A DNA stretch of 64,000 bases from Benzoatithermus flavus (GTDB lineage: Bacteria > Pseudomonadota > Alphaproteobacteria > Geminicoccales > Geminicoccaceae). Position 1 is the stretch's first letter. Every line of letters begins with the position of its first letter. The DNA is taken from positions 31,632 to 95,631 of the forward strand of contig NZ_JBBLZC010000020.1 of the NCBI RefSeq assembly GCF_037908215.1, written 5' to 3'. Positions 24,695 through 32,310 of this stretch are shown here, in pieces. The notes beneath the pieces are model-generated. The model was not told where the DNA came from. It saw nothing but the letters and a program-made list of their open reading frames with translations, and searched no databases. Position numbers and translations under genes: made by a program.

Positions 24695-25411
24695 ATGCCC
24701 ATCTCCTTCCGCCCGTCCTTTCAGACCTCGATCTCGGTGTGCGCGCTCGTCGCCGTCGGCGCCCACGGCTGGCAGCTCGCTCACACCGACTGGAAGGCGC
24801 TGATCACCAATCTCCGCAACGCGGTCATGCCGCCCGTGACCGCCCTCGGCGCGGTGCCACCCCGCAAGCCCGCGGAGCCTCCCGTCACGCCGCCGCCTGC
24901 GACCGCATCGGCGGCGGCGCTGCCAGCCGCTCTGCCGGCGGCCCTGCCGGCAGCCTCCGGCACGGCTCCGGCTGCGGCGACGGTTCGAGACCAAGTGGAG
25001 AGCGAAATGGCCCGTCTGCTCGAGGAGCTGAGGCAGCGCCCCCGGCCGGCGCCGGCGCCCGCCGCACCGCCCAAGGGTGTCGATCTCGCCCGTTCGGCCG
25101 TGGCGAAACGGCTCGACGAGACCGTCGCCAAGCTCGAGGCGCTGGGCGCTCAGCTCAAGAGCTACGCCAATGCGTCGGCCGCCGAGATCGCCAAGCCCAA
25201 GCTGCTGCTCGAGAACATGAAGCCGACCGAGGCCGCGGCGATTCTCACGAGCATGGACGAGACGGTGGCGGCCCGGATCGCGGCTGCCATGGAGGAGCGC
25301 AAGGCCGCCGCCGTCCTCGCGGCGATGCCTTCGGACCGGGCCGCGCGCATCACCCTCACCATCCGCTCGCTCGTGCCCAACCCGATGAGCCAGCCCGTAT
25401 CCCAGCGCTAG
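24695..25411 (+). CDS. motE: MotE-like flagellar protein with MgtE N-terminal-type domain
   Basis: MotE proteins are periplasmic chaperones for MotC in rhizobia. This 238-aa protein starts with a membrane or signal segment (SVCALVAVGAHGWQLA), then a Pro/Ala-rich linker (residues 55-90), a helical region, and a C-terminal domain like the MgtE N-terminal fold: LLENMKPTEAAAILTSMDET then ARIAAAMEERKAAAVLAAMP. That tail is the family hallmark. It lies between the DUF6468-like gene and fliG (10 bases). No MotC homologue was recognised, though the periplasmic protein at 29424-31871 might be its client. Confidence 0.7.
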   Translation: MPISFRPSFQTSISVCALVAVGAHGWQLAHTDWKALITNLRNAVMPPVTALGAVPPRKPAEPPVTPPPATASAAALPAALPAALPAASGTAPAAATVRDQVESEMARLLEELRQRPRPAPAPAAPPKGVDLARSAVAKRLDETVAKLEALGAQLKSYANASAAEIAKPKLLLENMKPTEAAAILTSMDETVAARIAAAMEERKAAAVLAAMPSDRAARITLTIRSLVPNPMSQPVSQR

Positions 25412-25421
25412 CAGGTCGCCC

Positions 25422-26444
25422 ATGGCACGCATCAACGCGATCACCACCCGCCTCAACGGCGTCACCGGACCCGAGAAGGTGGCGATCGTCATGCTCGCGG
25501 TGGGCAAAACCCACGCAGCCAAGCTGCTCGAGCGGTTCGACGAGGACGAGCAGAAAGAGATCGTCCGGGCGATGATGACCATGGGCCTGGTCTCGGGCGA
25601 CATGGTCGAGCGCCTGCTCGCGACCTTCGTGAGCCGGATCCAGAGCTCGGACGTGTTCGGCTCGGTGGCGCAGGCCGAGCAGATCCTGCTCTCGGTCCTG
25701 CCGCCCGAGCGGGTGCGGACGCTCATGGAGGAGCTCAAAGGTGCGGCCGGGTGCAGCATCTGGGAAAAGCTCCAGAGCGTTCCAGATGCGCAGGTCGCGG
25801 CCTTCCTCGCCGCCGAGAGCCCGCAGACCGCGGCCTTCGTGCTGACCCGGCTGCCCCCCGCACAGGCGGCGCGCGTGCTGCAACAGTTGCCACGGCCCTT
25901 GGCCGAGGACATCGTCAAGCGCATCCTCAACCTGACGCCGGTGGCGAAGCCGGTCGTCGACGACGTCGAGCGCGTGCTGCGCACCGAGTTCCTGATCAAT
26001 ATCGGCCAGAACCGGATGGCGGACAATCACGGTCTCCTCGCCGAGATCTTCAACCATCTCGACCACGAGCTCGAGAGCGCCATGTTCGCCTCGCTCGACA
26101 AGGACATGCCGGAGAGCTCCGAGCGCGTCCGCTCGCTCATGTTCACCTTCGCCGACCTCAAGAACATCGACGATGCCGGCATCCAGATCCTGATGCAGGA
26201 GCTGCCGCCGGGACTGCTGCCTCTGGCACTCAAGGGCGCCGCACCCGAGATGATGGATCTTTTCCTGCGCAACATGGCCGAACGCGCCGCGCGCATGCTG
26301 CGCGAGGAGATCAACGGCATGCCCAAGGTCCGCCTGCGCGACGTGGAGGATGCGCGCCGCCAGATCGTCAACATCTGCAAGGAGCTGATCGCAAGAGGCG
26401 AGATCACGGCATCCGGCGAGGACGACGGCGGCTGGGTCGGGTGA
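25422..26444 (+). CDS. fliG: FliG, motor switch/torque protein
   Basis: FliG connects FliF to FliM and takes torque from MotA. It is 340 aa. The N-terminal domain starts INAITTRLNGVTGPEKVAIV. The middle carries the ARM-like motif ESPQTAAFVLTRLPPAQAAR, where most FliG proteins have EHPQ. The C-terminal torque helix is intact: LFLRNMAERAARMLREEING, then MPKVRLRDVEDARRQIVNIC and LIARGEI. The charged ridge residues are present. It is 10 bases after motE and 26 bases before the methyltransferase-like gene, and is separated from fliF. Confidence 0.96.
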   Translation: MARINAITTRLNGVTGPEKVAIVMLAVGKTHAAKLLERFDEDEQKEIVRAMMTMGLVSGDMVERLLATFVSRIQSSDVFGSVAQAEQILLSVLPPERVRTLMEELKGAAGCSIWEKLQSVPDAQVAAFLAAESPQTAAFVLTRLPPAQAARVLQQLPRPLAEDIVKRILNLTPVAKPVVDDVERVLRTEFLINIGQNRMADNHGLLAEIFNHLDHELESAMFASLDKDMPESSERVRSLMFTFADLKNIDDAGIQILMQELPPGLLPLALKGAAPEMMDLFLRNMAERAARMLREEINGMPKVRLRDVEDARRQIVNICKELIARGEITASGEDDGGWVG

Positions 26445-26470
26445 GCGGCTGAGCGAGCCGGAGCCGGCCC

Positions 26471-27298
26471 ATGATCCGTCTCCCGCCCGGCATTCCGGGG
26501 CCGGACCGCAGCCATCGGTTGCTCGGCCCCAGGCTCGCCGCAGTCCCGACCGCTCCGGTGACGCACGAGCCGGCCGACCTGCTCCCGCAGCCTCCCGAGC
26601 AGGTCCCCTCGCGCGACTCCGTGATCCTAGAGCTCAGCACAAGCGCCCTCAAGGAGAGGATGGCGCTGCTCCTCGAGCGCTTCGTGCCGAAAGGCTGGAC
26701 CGTGCTCGGCATCGGTCGCGAGCAGGGCTTCCTGGCGCAAGCGCTCGCCGAGAGATCCCCGGCCGTGGGACCGGTCGATTTCCTGGCGTTCGGCGATACG
26801 GCGGATCCGGCCGGGGCGCTCGGGCCGATGGTCATGATCGAGCCCGTCGACGCGGTCGTCCTCGACGACGACGTCATGGGGCTGCCCGGCCCCGAGAGGT
26901 CCCGACTCATCGGGCAGGGACTCGGCGCCCTGCGGCCCGGCGGGCGTCTTCTGCTCGTCGTGAGCGATGCCGGCACGGGGCTCTGGGCCGAGGGCCTGAC
27001 GTCATACGATGCCGAGATGCCGGACCAAAAGGAGGCGGAGTCCCCGGCGCCGTTCGGCCGCACGGGCCTGACGATCCTGCATCGGGACGGCTGCGATCTC
27101 GGCGCCAGATCCTGCGTCGAGCTCGTGCTCGAGCTGCCCTGGCCGGCCTGGATCGCGGCGCTGCCCGTACCGGTACGGGAGCGATACGGGCGGAAGCTCT
27201 GGCGCCTGCGGCGCCGCATCGACCGGCTGCGGACCGCGTGGCCAAGGCTGCGCTGGCGGCTGATCGAGCTCCTGAAGGAGGAGGACGAGGACGGCTGA
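26471..27298 (+). CDS. Degenerate methyltransferase-fold protein behind fliG, function unknown
   Basis: This 275-aa protein looks like a class I SAM-methyltransferase fold that has lost its key motif. The strand-loop WTVLGIGREQGFLAQALAER (residues ~75-94) stands where active enzymes have a GxGxG loop, but only Gly-Arg-Glu-Gln-Gly is present. Later PVDAVVLDDDVMGLPGPERS and LGALRPGGRLLLVVSDAG match the post-motif strands well. The N-terminal 50 residues are Pro-rich, and the C-terminus is very basic (RRRIDRLRTAWPRLRWR), then acidic. It lies 26 bases after fliG and convergent with fliJ, so it is probably the last gene of the fliL-fliG operon. A flagellar role follows from position only. Confidence 0.5.
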   Translation: MIRLPPGIPGPDRSHRLLGPRLAAVPTAPVTHEPADLLPQPPEQVPSRDSVILELSTSALKERMALLLERFVPKGWTVLGIGREQGFLAQALAERSPAVGPVDFLAFGDTADPAGALGPMVMIEPVDAVVLDDDVMGLPGPERSRLIGQGLGALRPGGRLLLVVSDAGTGLWAEGLTSYDAEMPDQKEAESPAPFGRTGLTILHRDGCDLGARSCVELVLELPWPAWIAALPVPVRERYGRKLWRLRRRIDRLRTAWPRLRWRLIELLKEEDEDG

Positions 27299-27311
27299 GC
27301 CGGCGGCCCGA

Positions 27312-27737
27312 TCAGTCCTTCCGGACGCGCGCGTGCTGGCGCTCGGCCAGCCAGTCGAGGAAGGTGGCCTCGCGCCGCGCCAGCGCCGCCCGCCCGGCCG
27401 CCTCGATCCGAGCGAGCATCTCGTCCAGGCGGCGCACCTCGAGCCAGGCCTCGTGCGCCGCCCGCACCCGCCGGTCGAGCTCCTCGCGAGCGGCGGCGAG
27501 GTCGGCCGCGAGCCGATGGCGCCGACTGCGCTGCTCCTCCAGATAGTCCGGCAGGAGCAGCATGCTGCGTGGATCACCTTCGGCGCGCCCGCGCTCGTCG
27601 GCCGATTCCTGCTCGATCCGGGCCATCGCCGCCTCGAGGACATCCACGGCCTCGGTCTGCTCGCGGACCGCCTGCCGCTTCCGATCGAGCGCGTGGCTCG
27701 CCACCCGCCGCAGCATCTCGACATCGCGCCGCCGCAT
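27312..27737 (-). CDS. fliJ: FliJ-like coiled-coil export chaperone
   Basis: FliJ is the central stalk and chaperone-escort protein of the export ATPase complex. This 141-aa protein is almost entirely helical and rich in Arg, Glu and Ala, with heptad-like spacing (RHRLAADLAAAREELDRRVR, AWLEVRRLDEMLARIE). Sequence in this family is poorly conserved, so the call rests on length, coiled-coil character and position, 14 bases after fliQ as last gene of the flgBC-fliEQ block. Confidence 0.65.
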   Translation of the reverse strand: MRRRDVEMLRRVASHALDRKRQAVREQTEAVDVLEAAMARIEQESADERGRAEGDPRSMLLLPDYLEEQRSRRHRLAADLAAAREELDRRVRAAHEAWLEVRRLDEMLARIEAAGRAALARREATFLDWLAERQHARVRKD

Positions 27738-27751
27738 CGGACTCTCCTCAC

Positions 27752-28018
27752 CTAGAGCGCCACGATCCGGTCGGCCACGCGCTCCATGAGCCCGGCGACG
27801 AGCTGGTACATGAAGGTGGAGGTGAGCGCCAAGGTCACGAACACGGCCACGATCTTGGGAACATAGGTGAGTGTGCTCTCCTGAACCTGCGTCACCGCCT
27901 GGGCCAGCGCCACGACGAGGCCGGCCACGACCGAAGCCGCCATGGCGGGAGCGATCGCGAGCAGCGTCGTCCAGAGCGCATCCTGGAACACGGCGAGGAC
28001 GTCGGCCTCGCTCATCAC
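27752..28018 (-). CDS. fliQ: FliQ, flagellar export gate protein
   Basis: FliQ is a two-helix component of the export gate. At 88 aa it has the usual length. Helix 1 is LLAIAPAMAASVVAGLVVAL and helix 2 IVAVFVTLALTSTFMYQLVA, separated by the conserved loop QAVTQVQESTLTYVPKI. The start overlaps the fliE stop by 4 bases. fliP and fliR lie in other blocks of the island. Confidence 0.95.
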   Translation of the reverse strand: MMSEADVLAVFQDALWTTLLAIAPAMAASVVAGLVVALAQAVTQVQESTLTYVPKIVAVFVTLALTSTFMYQLVAGLMERVADRIVAL

Positions 28019-28329
28019 ACCGGCATCCGCATGATTTCCTGGTAGGCCTGCACCATCTTGTCGCGGATCGCGACCGTCGCCTGGATGGTGAGCTCGGCCT
28101 GGGTCATGGCCGCCACGACCTGGTGCGTGTCCATGGTGCCGGCGACACCCTGCATGGCGGCAGCCTCGCCCGCCTGCACTGTCCGGATGGCGCGGCGGGT
28201 GGCCTCGGCGAGGGCATCCGCGAAGGAGCGGACGTTCTGGGGCGTGGCGGTCTTGTCCGTGCCCGCGAGCGCGGACGAGCCGCCGAGGCGGGCGACGTTG
28301 GCATAGAGGCCGGCAGGCGAGAAGCTCAT
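28015..28329 (-). CDS. fliE: FliE, MS-ring/rod junction protein
   Basis: FliE joins the MS ring to the rod and is needed before other rod proteins can be exported. It is 104 aa. The conserved C-terminal half is clear: SFADALAEATRRAIRTVQAG, then DTHQVVAAMTQAELTIQATV and IRDKMVQAYQEIMRMPV. It lies 20 bases after flgC and overlaps fliQ. Confidence 0.94.
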   Translation of the reverse strand: MSFSPAGLYANVARLGGSSALAGTDKTATPQNVRSFADALAEATRRAIRTVQAGEAAAMQGVAGTMDTHQVVAAMTQAELTIQATVAIRDKMVQAYQEIMRMPV

Positions 28330-28349
28330 GGGCGTTGCGTGATGACGGG

Positions 28350-28763
28350 TCAGCGCAGGAGGTCGAGGGCGTGCTGCAGCATGTCGCGGCTGGTCTCGAG
28401 GGTCTTGAGGTTGGCCTCGTAGGACCGCGAGGCCTCGCGCATGTCGACCATCTCGACGAGCGCGTTCACGTTGGGCTTCAGGACATAGCCCCGAGCATCG
28501 GCCGCCGGATTGCCGGGCTCGTAGACCTCGCGAAAGGGCGAGGGATCCTCGGCGATCTGCTCGACCGCGACCCTCTCCGCACCGCTCTCCTCGTCGAGCA
28601 CACTCTGGAAGGTCACGGTCTTGCGCCGGTAGGGCGCTTCGCCGGGCGCAGCACCGGTCGTGTCGGCATTGGCCATGTTCTCGGCGATCACCCGGAGCCG
28701 GGTGCTCTGCGCCTGCAGGCCGCTGGCCGAGGTGCCGAGCGCGCGGAACAGATCGTTGCTCAC
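28350..28763 (-). CDS. flgC: FlgC, proximal rod protein
   Basis: FlgC is a proximal rod subunit. I start it at the GTG at 28763, giving (M)SNDLFRALGTSASGLQAQS, with GAGGACGGAC in front; longer reading into flgB has no family similarity. The length is 137 aa. The rod motif LRVIAENMANADTTG, the linker PYRRKTVTFQ, the stretch GYVLKPNVNALVEMVDMREA and the C-terminal ANLKTLETSRDMLQHALDLL are all conserved. The stop of flgB lies 11 bases upstream of the GTG. Confidence 0.94.
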   Translation of the reverse strand: MSNDLFRALGTSASGLQAQSTRLRVIAENMANADTTGAAPGEAPYRRKTVTFQSVLDEESGAERVAVEQIAEDPSPFREVYEPGNPAADARGYVLKPNVNALVEMVDMREASRSYEANLKTLETSRDMLQHALDLLR

Positions 28764-28774
28764 GTCCGCCGTCC

Positions 28775-29203
28775 TCAGATCTTGGTACTCGTGGCCGTGC
28801 GCACGAGCTCGGCCGCTTTCCGGTAATAGGCGAGCGCCGAGTCGTGCTGGAGCTTGGTCTCGGTCATGGCGAGCATCTGTTGCTCGAGCGCGATGTCGCC
28901 ACCGCGCGGGAGCTCGTCCCAGCTCTCCTGGGCCGGGCCCGCGGCAAAGCCGCTCTCGTCGCCGGCCGCCATGTGGCCGGGCCGGGTGCACCAGAGCAGC
29001 GCGGGATCCTGACGGACAGCTCCGTCGTGCTGCGTGCGCGCGCGCTCGAGCTCGCGGGCGAAATCGAAGCTGCCGATATCGTATGCCCGGGCACCCGGCA
29101 TGTCGGCATTGGCGACGTTGCGGGCGATCACCTGCTGCCGCGCCACGGCATGGCGCATGCGCTGCAGCGCCACCGTGAAGAAATCGACGTCGAGGAAGGA
29201 CAT
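28775..29203 (-). CDS. flgB: FlgB, proximal rod protein
   Basis: FlgB is the first rod subunit. The start at 29203 (MSFLDVDFFTVALQRMRHAV) gives 142 aa. The rod motif RQQVIARNVANADMPGARAY is conserved (usual form NIANADTPGY). The C-terminal half has DIALEQQMLAMTETKLQHDS and ALAYYRKAAELVRTA, the standard FlgB ending. The middle has an insertion with TRPGHMAAGDESG. It heads the minus-strand flgB-flgC-fliE-fliQ-fliJ operon. In-frame sequence upstream to 29302 runs into the promoter region and is probably not coding. Confidence 0.92.
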   Translation of the reverse strand: MSFLDVDFFTVALQRMRHAVARQQVIARNVANADMPGARAYDIGSFDFARELERARTQHDGAVRQDPALLWCTRPGHMAAGDESGFAAGPAQESWDELPRGGDIALEQQMLAMTETKLQHDSALAYYRKAAELVRTATSTKI

Positions 29204-29423
29204 CCTGCGTGCCAGCTCGTTCGTGCCGAGCGGATTTCTTCCGTTCTCGCCCACAGGTCTACAGAATCCATGGTGCTGCACAAGGAATGCATAGTGTCGC
29301 ATGGATTGTCATGCGGCCGGCGGCTGCCTGGACCAACAGGCTCTGCTCCGGCTAGACGGCTTGCGAGAACTCGAACGCTGGGCTCGGATCGAATCCGATC
29401 AGCAGAACCGCTCGGATCTCCGG
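29204..29423. promoter_or_regulatory. Divergent flgB/repeat-protein control region with tandem GAATCC boxes
   Basis: This 220-base gap holds two similar boxes 21 bases apart: GAATCCATGGTGCTGCA at 29264-29280 and GAATGCATAGTGTCGCA at 29285-29301, followed by the inverted half GCATGGATTGTC. The second box with its flank, AAGGAATGCATAGTGTCGCA, matches 47010-47029 before flhA/flgI at 18 of 20 bases. TCTACAGA occurs just before the boxes at both sites. The boxes sit about 80-100 bases from the flgB start. The sequence between the boxes and 29424 shows no other obvious signal. Confidence 0.45.
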
Positions 29424-31871
29424 ATGCACGTCAAGATCAGCCTCGCCCGTTACCAGCCGGATCACTCGGCGCGTCTGCGGCGTGCCTTGCTCGGGGCCGT
29501 GGCGCTCTGGGTCGCGGGCCTGCCAGGCGGCGTCACGGCCGAGCCCCCGCGCGTGATCCCGGTCGAGACACAGCGGATCAAGAGCGCCATTGCCGGTAAG
29601 GACGCGTTCTCGATCGAGGTCATGGTCGACGGCGAATCTTACCGCCTCCTGCTCGACGAGGCAGCCGGCGTGACGACCCTCGCGGGTGGAGACGAGCCGG
29701 AGGTCGGCAAGCGCAGCCACATGGTCCGCCCGCTGCGCACGGTGACGAGCGCCGGCAAGCTTCTGCTCGACGTCGAGGTCGATGGGACGACCGTGCGCGT
29801 GCCGCTCGGAATCGAGGCAGCCGACAACGGCAGGAAGACCCCCCCGGCTCCGGCGAGACCCAGGCGCGACCCAGTCGTCTGGGGCATTCAGGAGGGACTC
29901 GCCAAGCTGGGCTTCGATCCCGGTCCGGCCGACGGCCTGCCCGGCAGGCAGACCCGGATCGCGATGCAGCGGTTCGAAAAGCGGTCCGGCATAGCGCTCG
30001 CCGATCCGCCCACCGCTGCCGATCTCGCGATCGTGCGATGGTTTCTGGCGAAGTCGGCAGCCGAAGAGCCCCCGGTCCCCGCGACACGGCCGGAGCCGCC
30101 TGCGTCCTCGAAGACCCCGGCCCCGGCAGCAGAGGCGCGAGAGGCAAGGGCACCGGAACCTTCGCCTCCGCCCGTTGCGGAAGCAGCGGTGCCGGCATCG
30201 GCGGCTGTACCGGCGACGGCAGCCCCGGCGCCGCCTGCGTCCTCTGCCGGACCGGAGCCGACGCTCGATCTCGACGATTATGCCCGCGAGCCCTACACGC
30301 TGGAGTCGCGGAAGACGGTCGAGGCGATAGCCGAGCAGCCGGATGCGGCCCCGGCGGCGCTCGAGCGGATGGTCGGGGTGCTGCTCGTCCACGGCCGTCT
30401 CGACGAGGCGCGAGCGCTCGCCGACGACATCCTGCGCCGGTACGGACCCAGGTCGCGGCTCGGACTCCTGCGCGAAGCCGTGACCGCGCTGACGACCGGC
30501 GCGCTCGCTCCCGATGCCGCGCTGACACGGGTAGGAAACGGCTTGTGGTCCACGATCGCGGCCCTCTATCGGGGCGATCTCGACCGGGCGGCGAGCCTGG
30601 GCGAACGCGCCGCCGAGCTCGGCGCGCTCCCGGACGCGCTGCGCCGGAAGGTCGCGTTCGATGCCCTGGCACGGTTCGTGGAGGCGCGGCGCTTCGCCCC
30701 GGCGCACGACGCGATGCGCATGATCGAATCCTGGACAGCCGAGCCCGATGCCATGGACGAGCTCGCCTACTGGCAGGGTCGCGAGCTCGAGCTCAAGGGC
30801 GAGCCCGCGGCCGCGGCGACGCTCTATGGCCGACTGACCGGACGGCCCGATGCGATCGGGATCAGGGCGCGCTATCGCCTGGCCGGGATCCGGCTGGCCG
30901 ATGCCGATCCCGCGACGGCGGCGAGGATCGCCGACGAGCTGCAATATCTCGCCGCCAACTGGGTCGAGCCGCAACTCGATCCCGAACACGAGCGGCTGAT
31001 CGCCAAGGCTCTGCGCAAGAGCGGCCGGGTGCTGGACGCGATCGAGCAGCTGCGGCGCTGGGGAGCGGCTCCCGAAGCGTCGCAGGCGGCGGTCCGTGCG
31101 GAGACGGTAGCGCTCCTCGCCGGACTCGCCGACGGCTCGGTACCGGTGACGGAGCCTTTGCGCTGCGCCGTTCTCTCCATGGCCGATCGCCTGGCACCGG
31201 ACGATCCGGCCGGCCGGACGCAGATCGTGGCCGCCGCACGGCGGCTCGCGGATGCCGGCCTCGAGGAGCGGGCGGACGCGATGCTGGAGGCGATCGAGGA
31301 ACGTGGCGACACGGCCGAGCAGATCGAGGTCCGCCTGCAACGGGCAGCGCTCGCGATCGAGGGAGGCGACCCGCAGCGGGCCTTGCGGGTCTTACGCACC
31401 ATGACGGCCATGGTGGCGCCTTCCTCTCCGGAGCGTGCGCGCTGGGCGATGCTCTCGGCACGGGCGCTGATCGACGCCGGCGAGCCGGCGGCGGCGAAGC
31501 ACCTGATCGAAGGCGAGAGGATGGCCGCAGGCGATGGCGCCGCGAAGGCCGCCCTGTTCGAGGCGGCGCTCGCCACCGGCGACTGGGCCTGGATCGCCGA
31601 GCAGATGCGAAAGGCGCTGCCAGCCGATCCGGCCAAGGCCGCGCGCGACGATCCGGGTCTGCGCGACAATCTTCTGGGGCTGGCTGCGGCGTTGAACAAC
31701 GCGGGACGTGTGGCCGAGGCGGTGGCGCTGGGCCGAACCTGGGGGCCGGTGCTGGCGGAAACGCCCGAGGCAGCTCTGTTCGAGGCACTCACGCGCCCCG
31801 AGCCGCAGACCGTGGAGGAGCTGCAGAAGACGGCCACGGTGCTGCTCGCGGCCGTGCGCGGCGGCTCCTGA
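29424..31871 (+). CDS. Large secreted peptidoglycan-binding and TPR-like repeat protein
   Basis: This 815-aa protein starts MHVKISLARYQPDHSARLRR, then a signal segment (ALLGAVALWVAGLPGGVTA) ending near residue 39. Residues 60-130 form a beta-rich segment. Residues 150-192 match a PG_binding_1 domain: VVWGIQEGLAKLGFDPGPAD then GLPGRQTRIAMQRF. A Pro/Ala linker (210-280) follows, then a long alpha-solenoid of TPR-like helices (295-810; for example ALERMVGVLLVHGRLDEARA, ALNNAGRVAEAVALGRTW). It stands alone between the flgB operon and cheY. It may be a periplasmic motor scaffold of the MotC or PflA kind; that is inference from architecture and place. I know no named family that fits over its full length. 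Confidence 0.7.
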   Translation: MHVKISLARYQPDHSARLRRALLGAVALWVAGLPGGVTAEPPRVIPVETQRIKSAIAGKDAFSIEVMVDGESYRLLLDEAAGVTTLAGGDEPEVGKRSHMVRPLRTVTSAGKLLLDVEVDGTTVRVPLGIEAADNGRKTPPAPARPRRDPVVWGIQEGLAKLGFDPGPADGLPGRQTRIAMQRFEKRSGIALADPPTAADLAIVRWFLAKSAAEEPPVPATRPEPPASSKTPAPAAEAREARAPEPSPPPVAEAAVPASAAVPATAAPAPPASSAGPEPTLDLDDYAREPYTLESRKTVEAIAEQPDAAPAALERMVGVLLVHGRLDEARALADDILRRYGPRSRLGLLREAVTALTTGALAPDAALTRVGNGLWSTIAALYRGDLDRAASLGERAAELGALPDALRRKVAFDALARFVEARRFAPAHDAMRMIESWTAEPDAMDELAYWQGRELELKGEPAAAATLYGRLTGRPDAIGIRARYRLAGIRLADADPATAARIADELQYLAANWVEPQLDPEHERLIAKALRKSGRVLDAIEQLRRWGAAPEASQAAVRAETVALLAGLADGSVPVTEPLRCAVLSMADRLAPDDPAGRTQIVAAARRLADAGLEERADAMLEAIEERGDTAEQIEVRLQRAALAIEGGDPQRALRVLRTMTAMVAPSSPERARWAMLSARALIDAGEPAAAKHLIEGERMAAGDGAAKAALFEAALATGDWAWIAEQMRKALPADPAKAARDDPGLRDNLLGLAAALNNAGRVAEAVALGRTWGPVLAETPEAALFEALTRPEPQTVEELQKTATVLLAAVRGGS

Positions 31872-31914
31872 GAGCCGCCGCCACGCAGGCTCGCCCGCTC
31901 TCAGGTGAGCGGGC
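31860..31914. terminator. Two perfect stem-loops between convergent genes
   Basis: GGCGGCTC (31860-31867) pairs with GAGCCGCC (31872-31879) around a 4-base loop that includes the stop codon of the repeat protein. GCCCGCTC (31893-31900) pairs with GAGCGGGC (31907-31914) around a 6-base loop at the end of cheY. Both stems are 8 bases and perfect. They lie exactly where the two convergent operons end, so they are likely terminators, though neither has a T-run. Confidence 0.45.
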
Positions 31915-32290
31915 CCAGCACCTGCTCCAGGGTCTTCTTGAAGTTCTCCTGGCTGTAGGGCTTGGCGATGTAGTGGCTGACACCGGCGCTCTTCGCCGCC
32001 AGGACGTGCTCGGCGGTGCGCTCGGTCGTTGCCATCACGAACGGCATCCGGGCCAGGACCGGGTTCTGCCGGATCTTCTTCAGGAACTCGAGGCCGGTCA
32101 TTCCCTCCATGTTCCAGTCCGAGATGATGAGGTCGAAGGGAGCCTCCTTCAGCCGCTCGAGCGCGGCTTCCGCGCTCTCGACGAAGTCGATCTCCTCGAC
32201 GCCCAGACCCCGCAGGCACATGCGCGCGAGCTCCCGCATGCTTTTCTGGTCGTCCACGACCAGGATTCGTAGATTCTTGGCGATGGGCAC
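31901..32290 (-). CDS. cheY: CheY, chemotaxis response regulator (first copy)
   Basis: CheY carries the signal from CheA to the motor. I use the GTG at 32290, preceded by AGGAG, giving (M)PIAKNLRILVVDDQKSMRE and 129 aa. The phosphorylated Asp58 is in LIISDWNMEGMTG. The switch residues are in FVMATTERTAEHV (Thr) and the Lys is in YIAKPYSQENF. The WNMEG version of the loop is typical of true motor-binding CheY proteins. It is the last gene of the long flhA-to-cheY minus-strand run. Confidence 0.92.
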   Translation of the reverse strand: MPIAKNLRILVVDDQKSMRELARMCLRGLGVEEIDFVESAEAALERLKEAPFDLIISDWNMEGMTGLEFLKKIRQNPVLARMPFVMATTERTAEHVLAAKSAGVSHYIAKPYSQENFKKTLEQVLGPLT

Positions 32291-32310
32291 GATCTCATTC
32301 TCCTCTCGCT

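Noticed and set aside
29204..29217. TGGCACGCAGG just before the flgB start as a sigma-54 -24 element
   Set aside because: No GC at the -12 position, and it would place transcription inside the flgB coding sequence.
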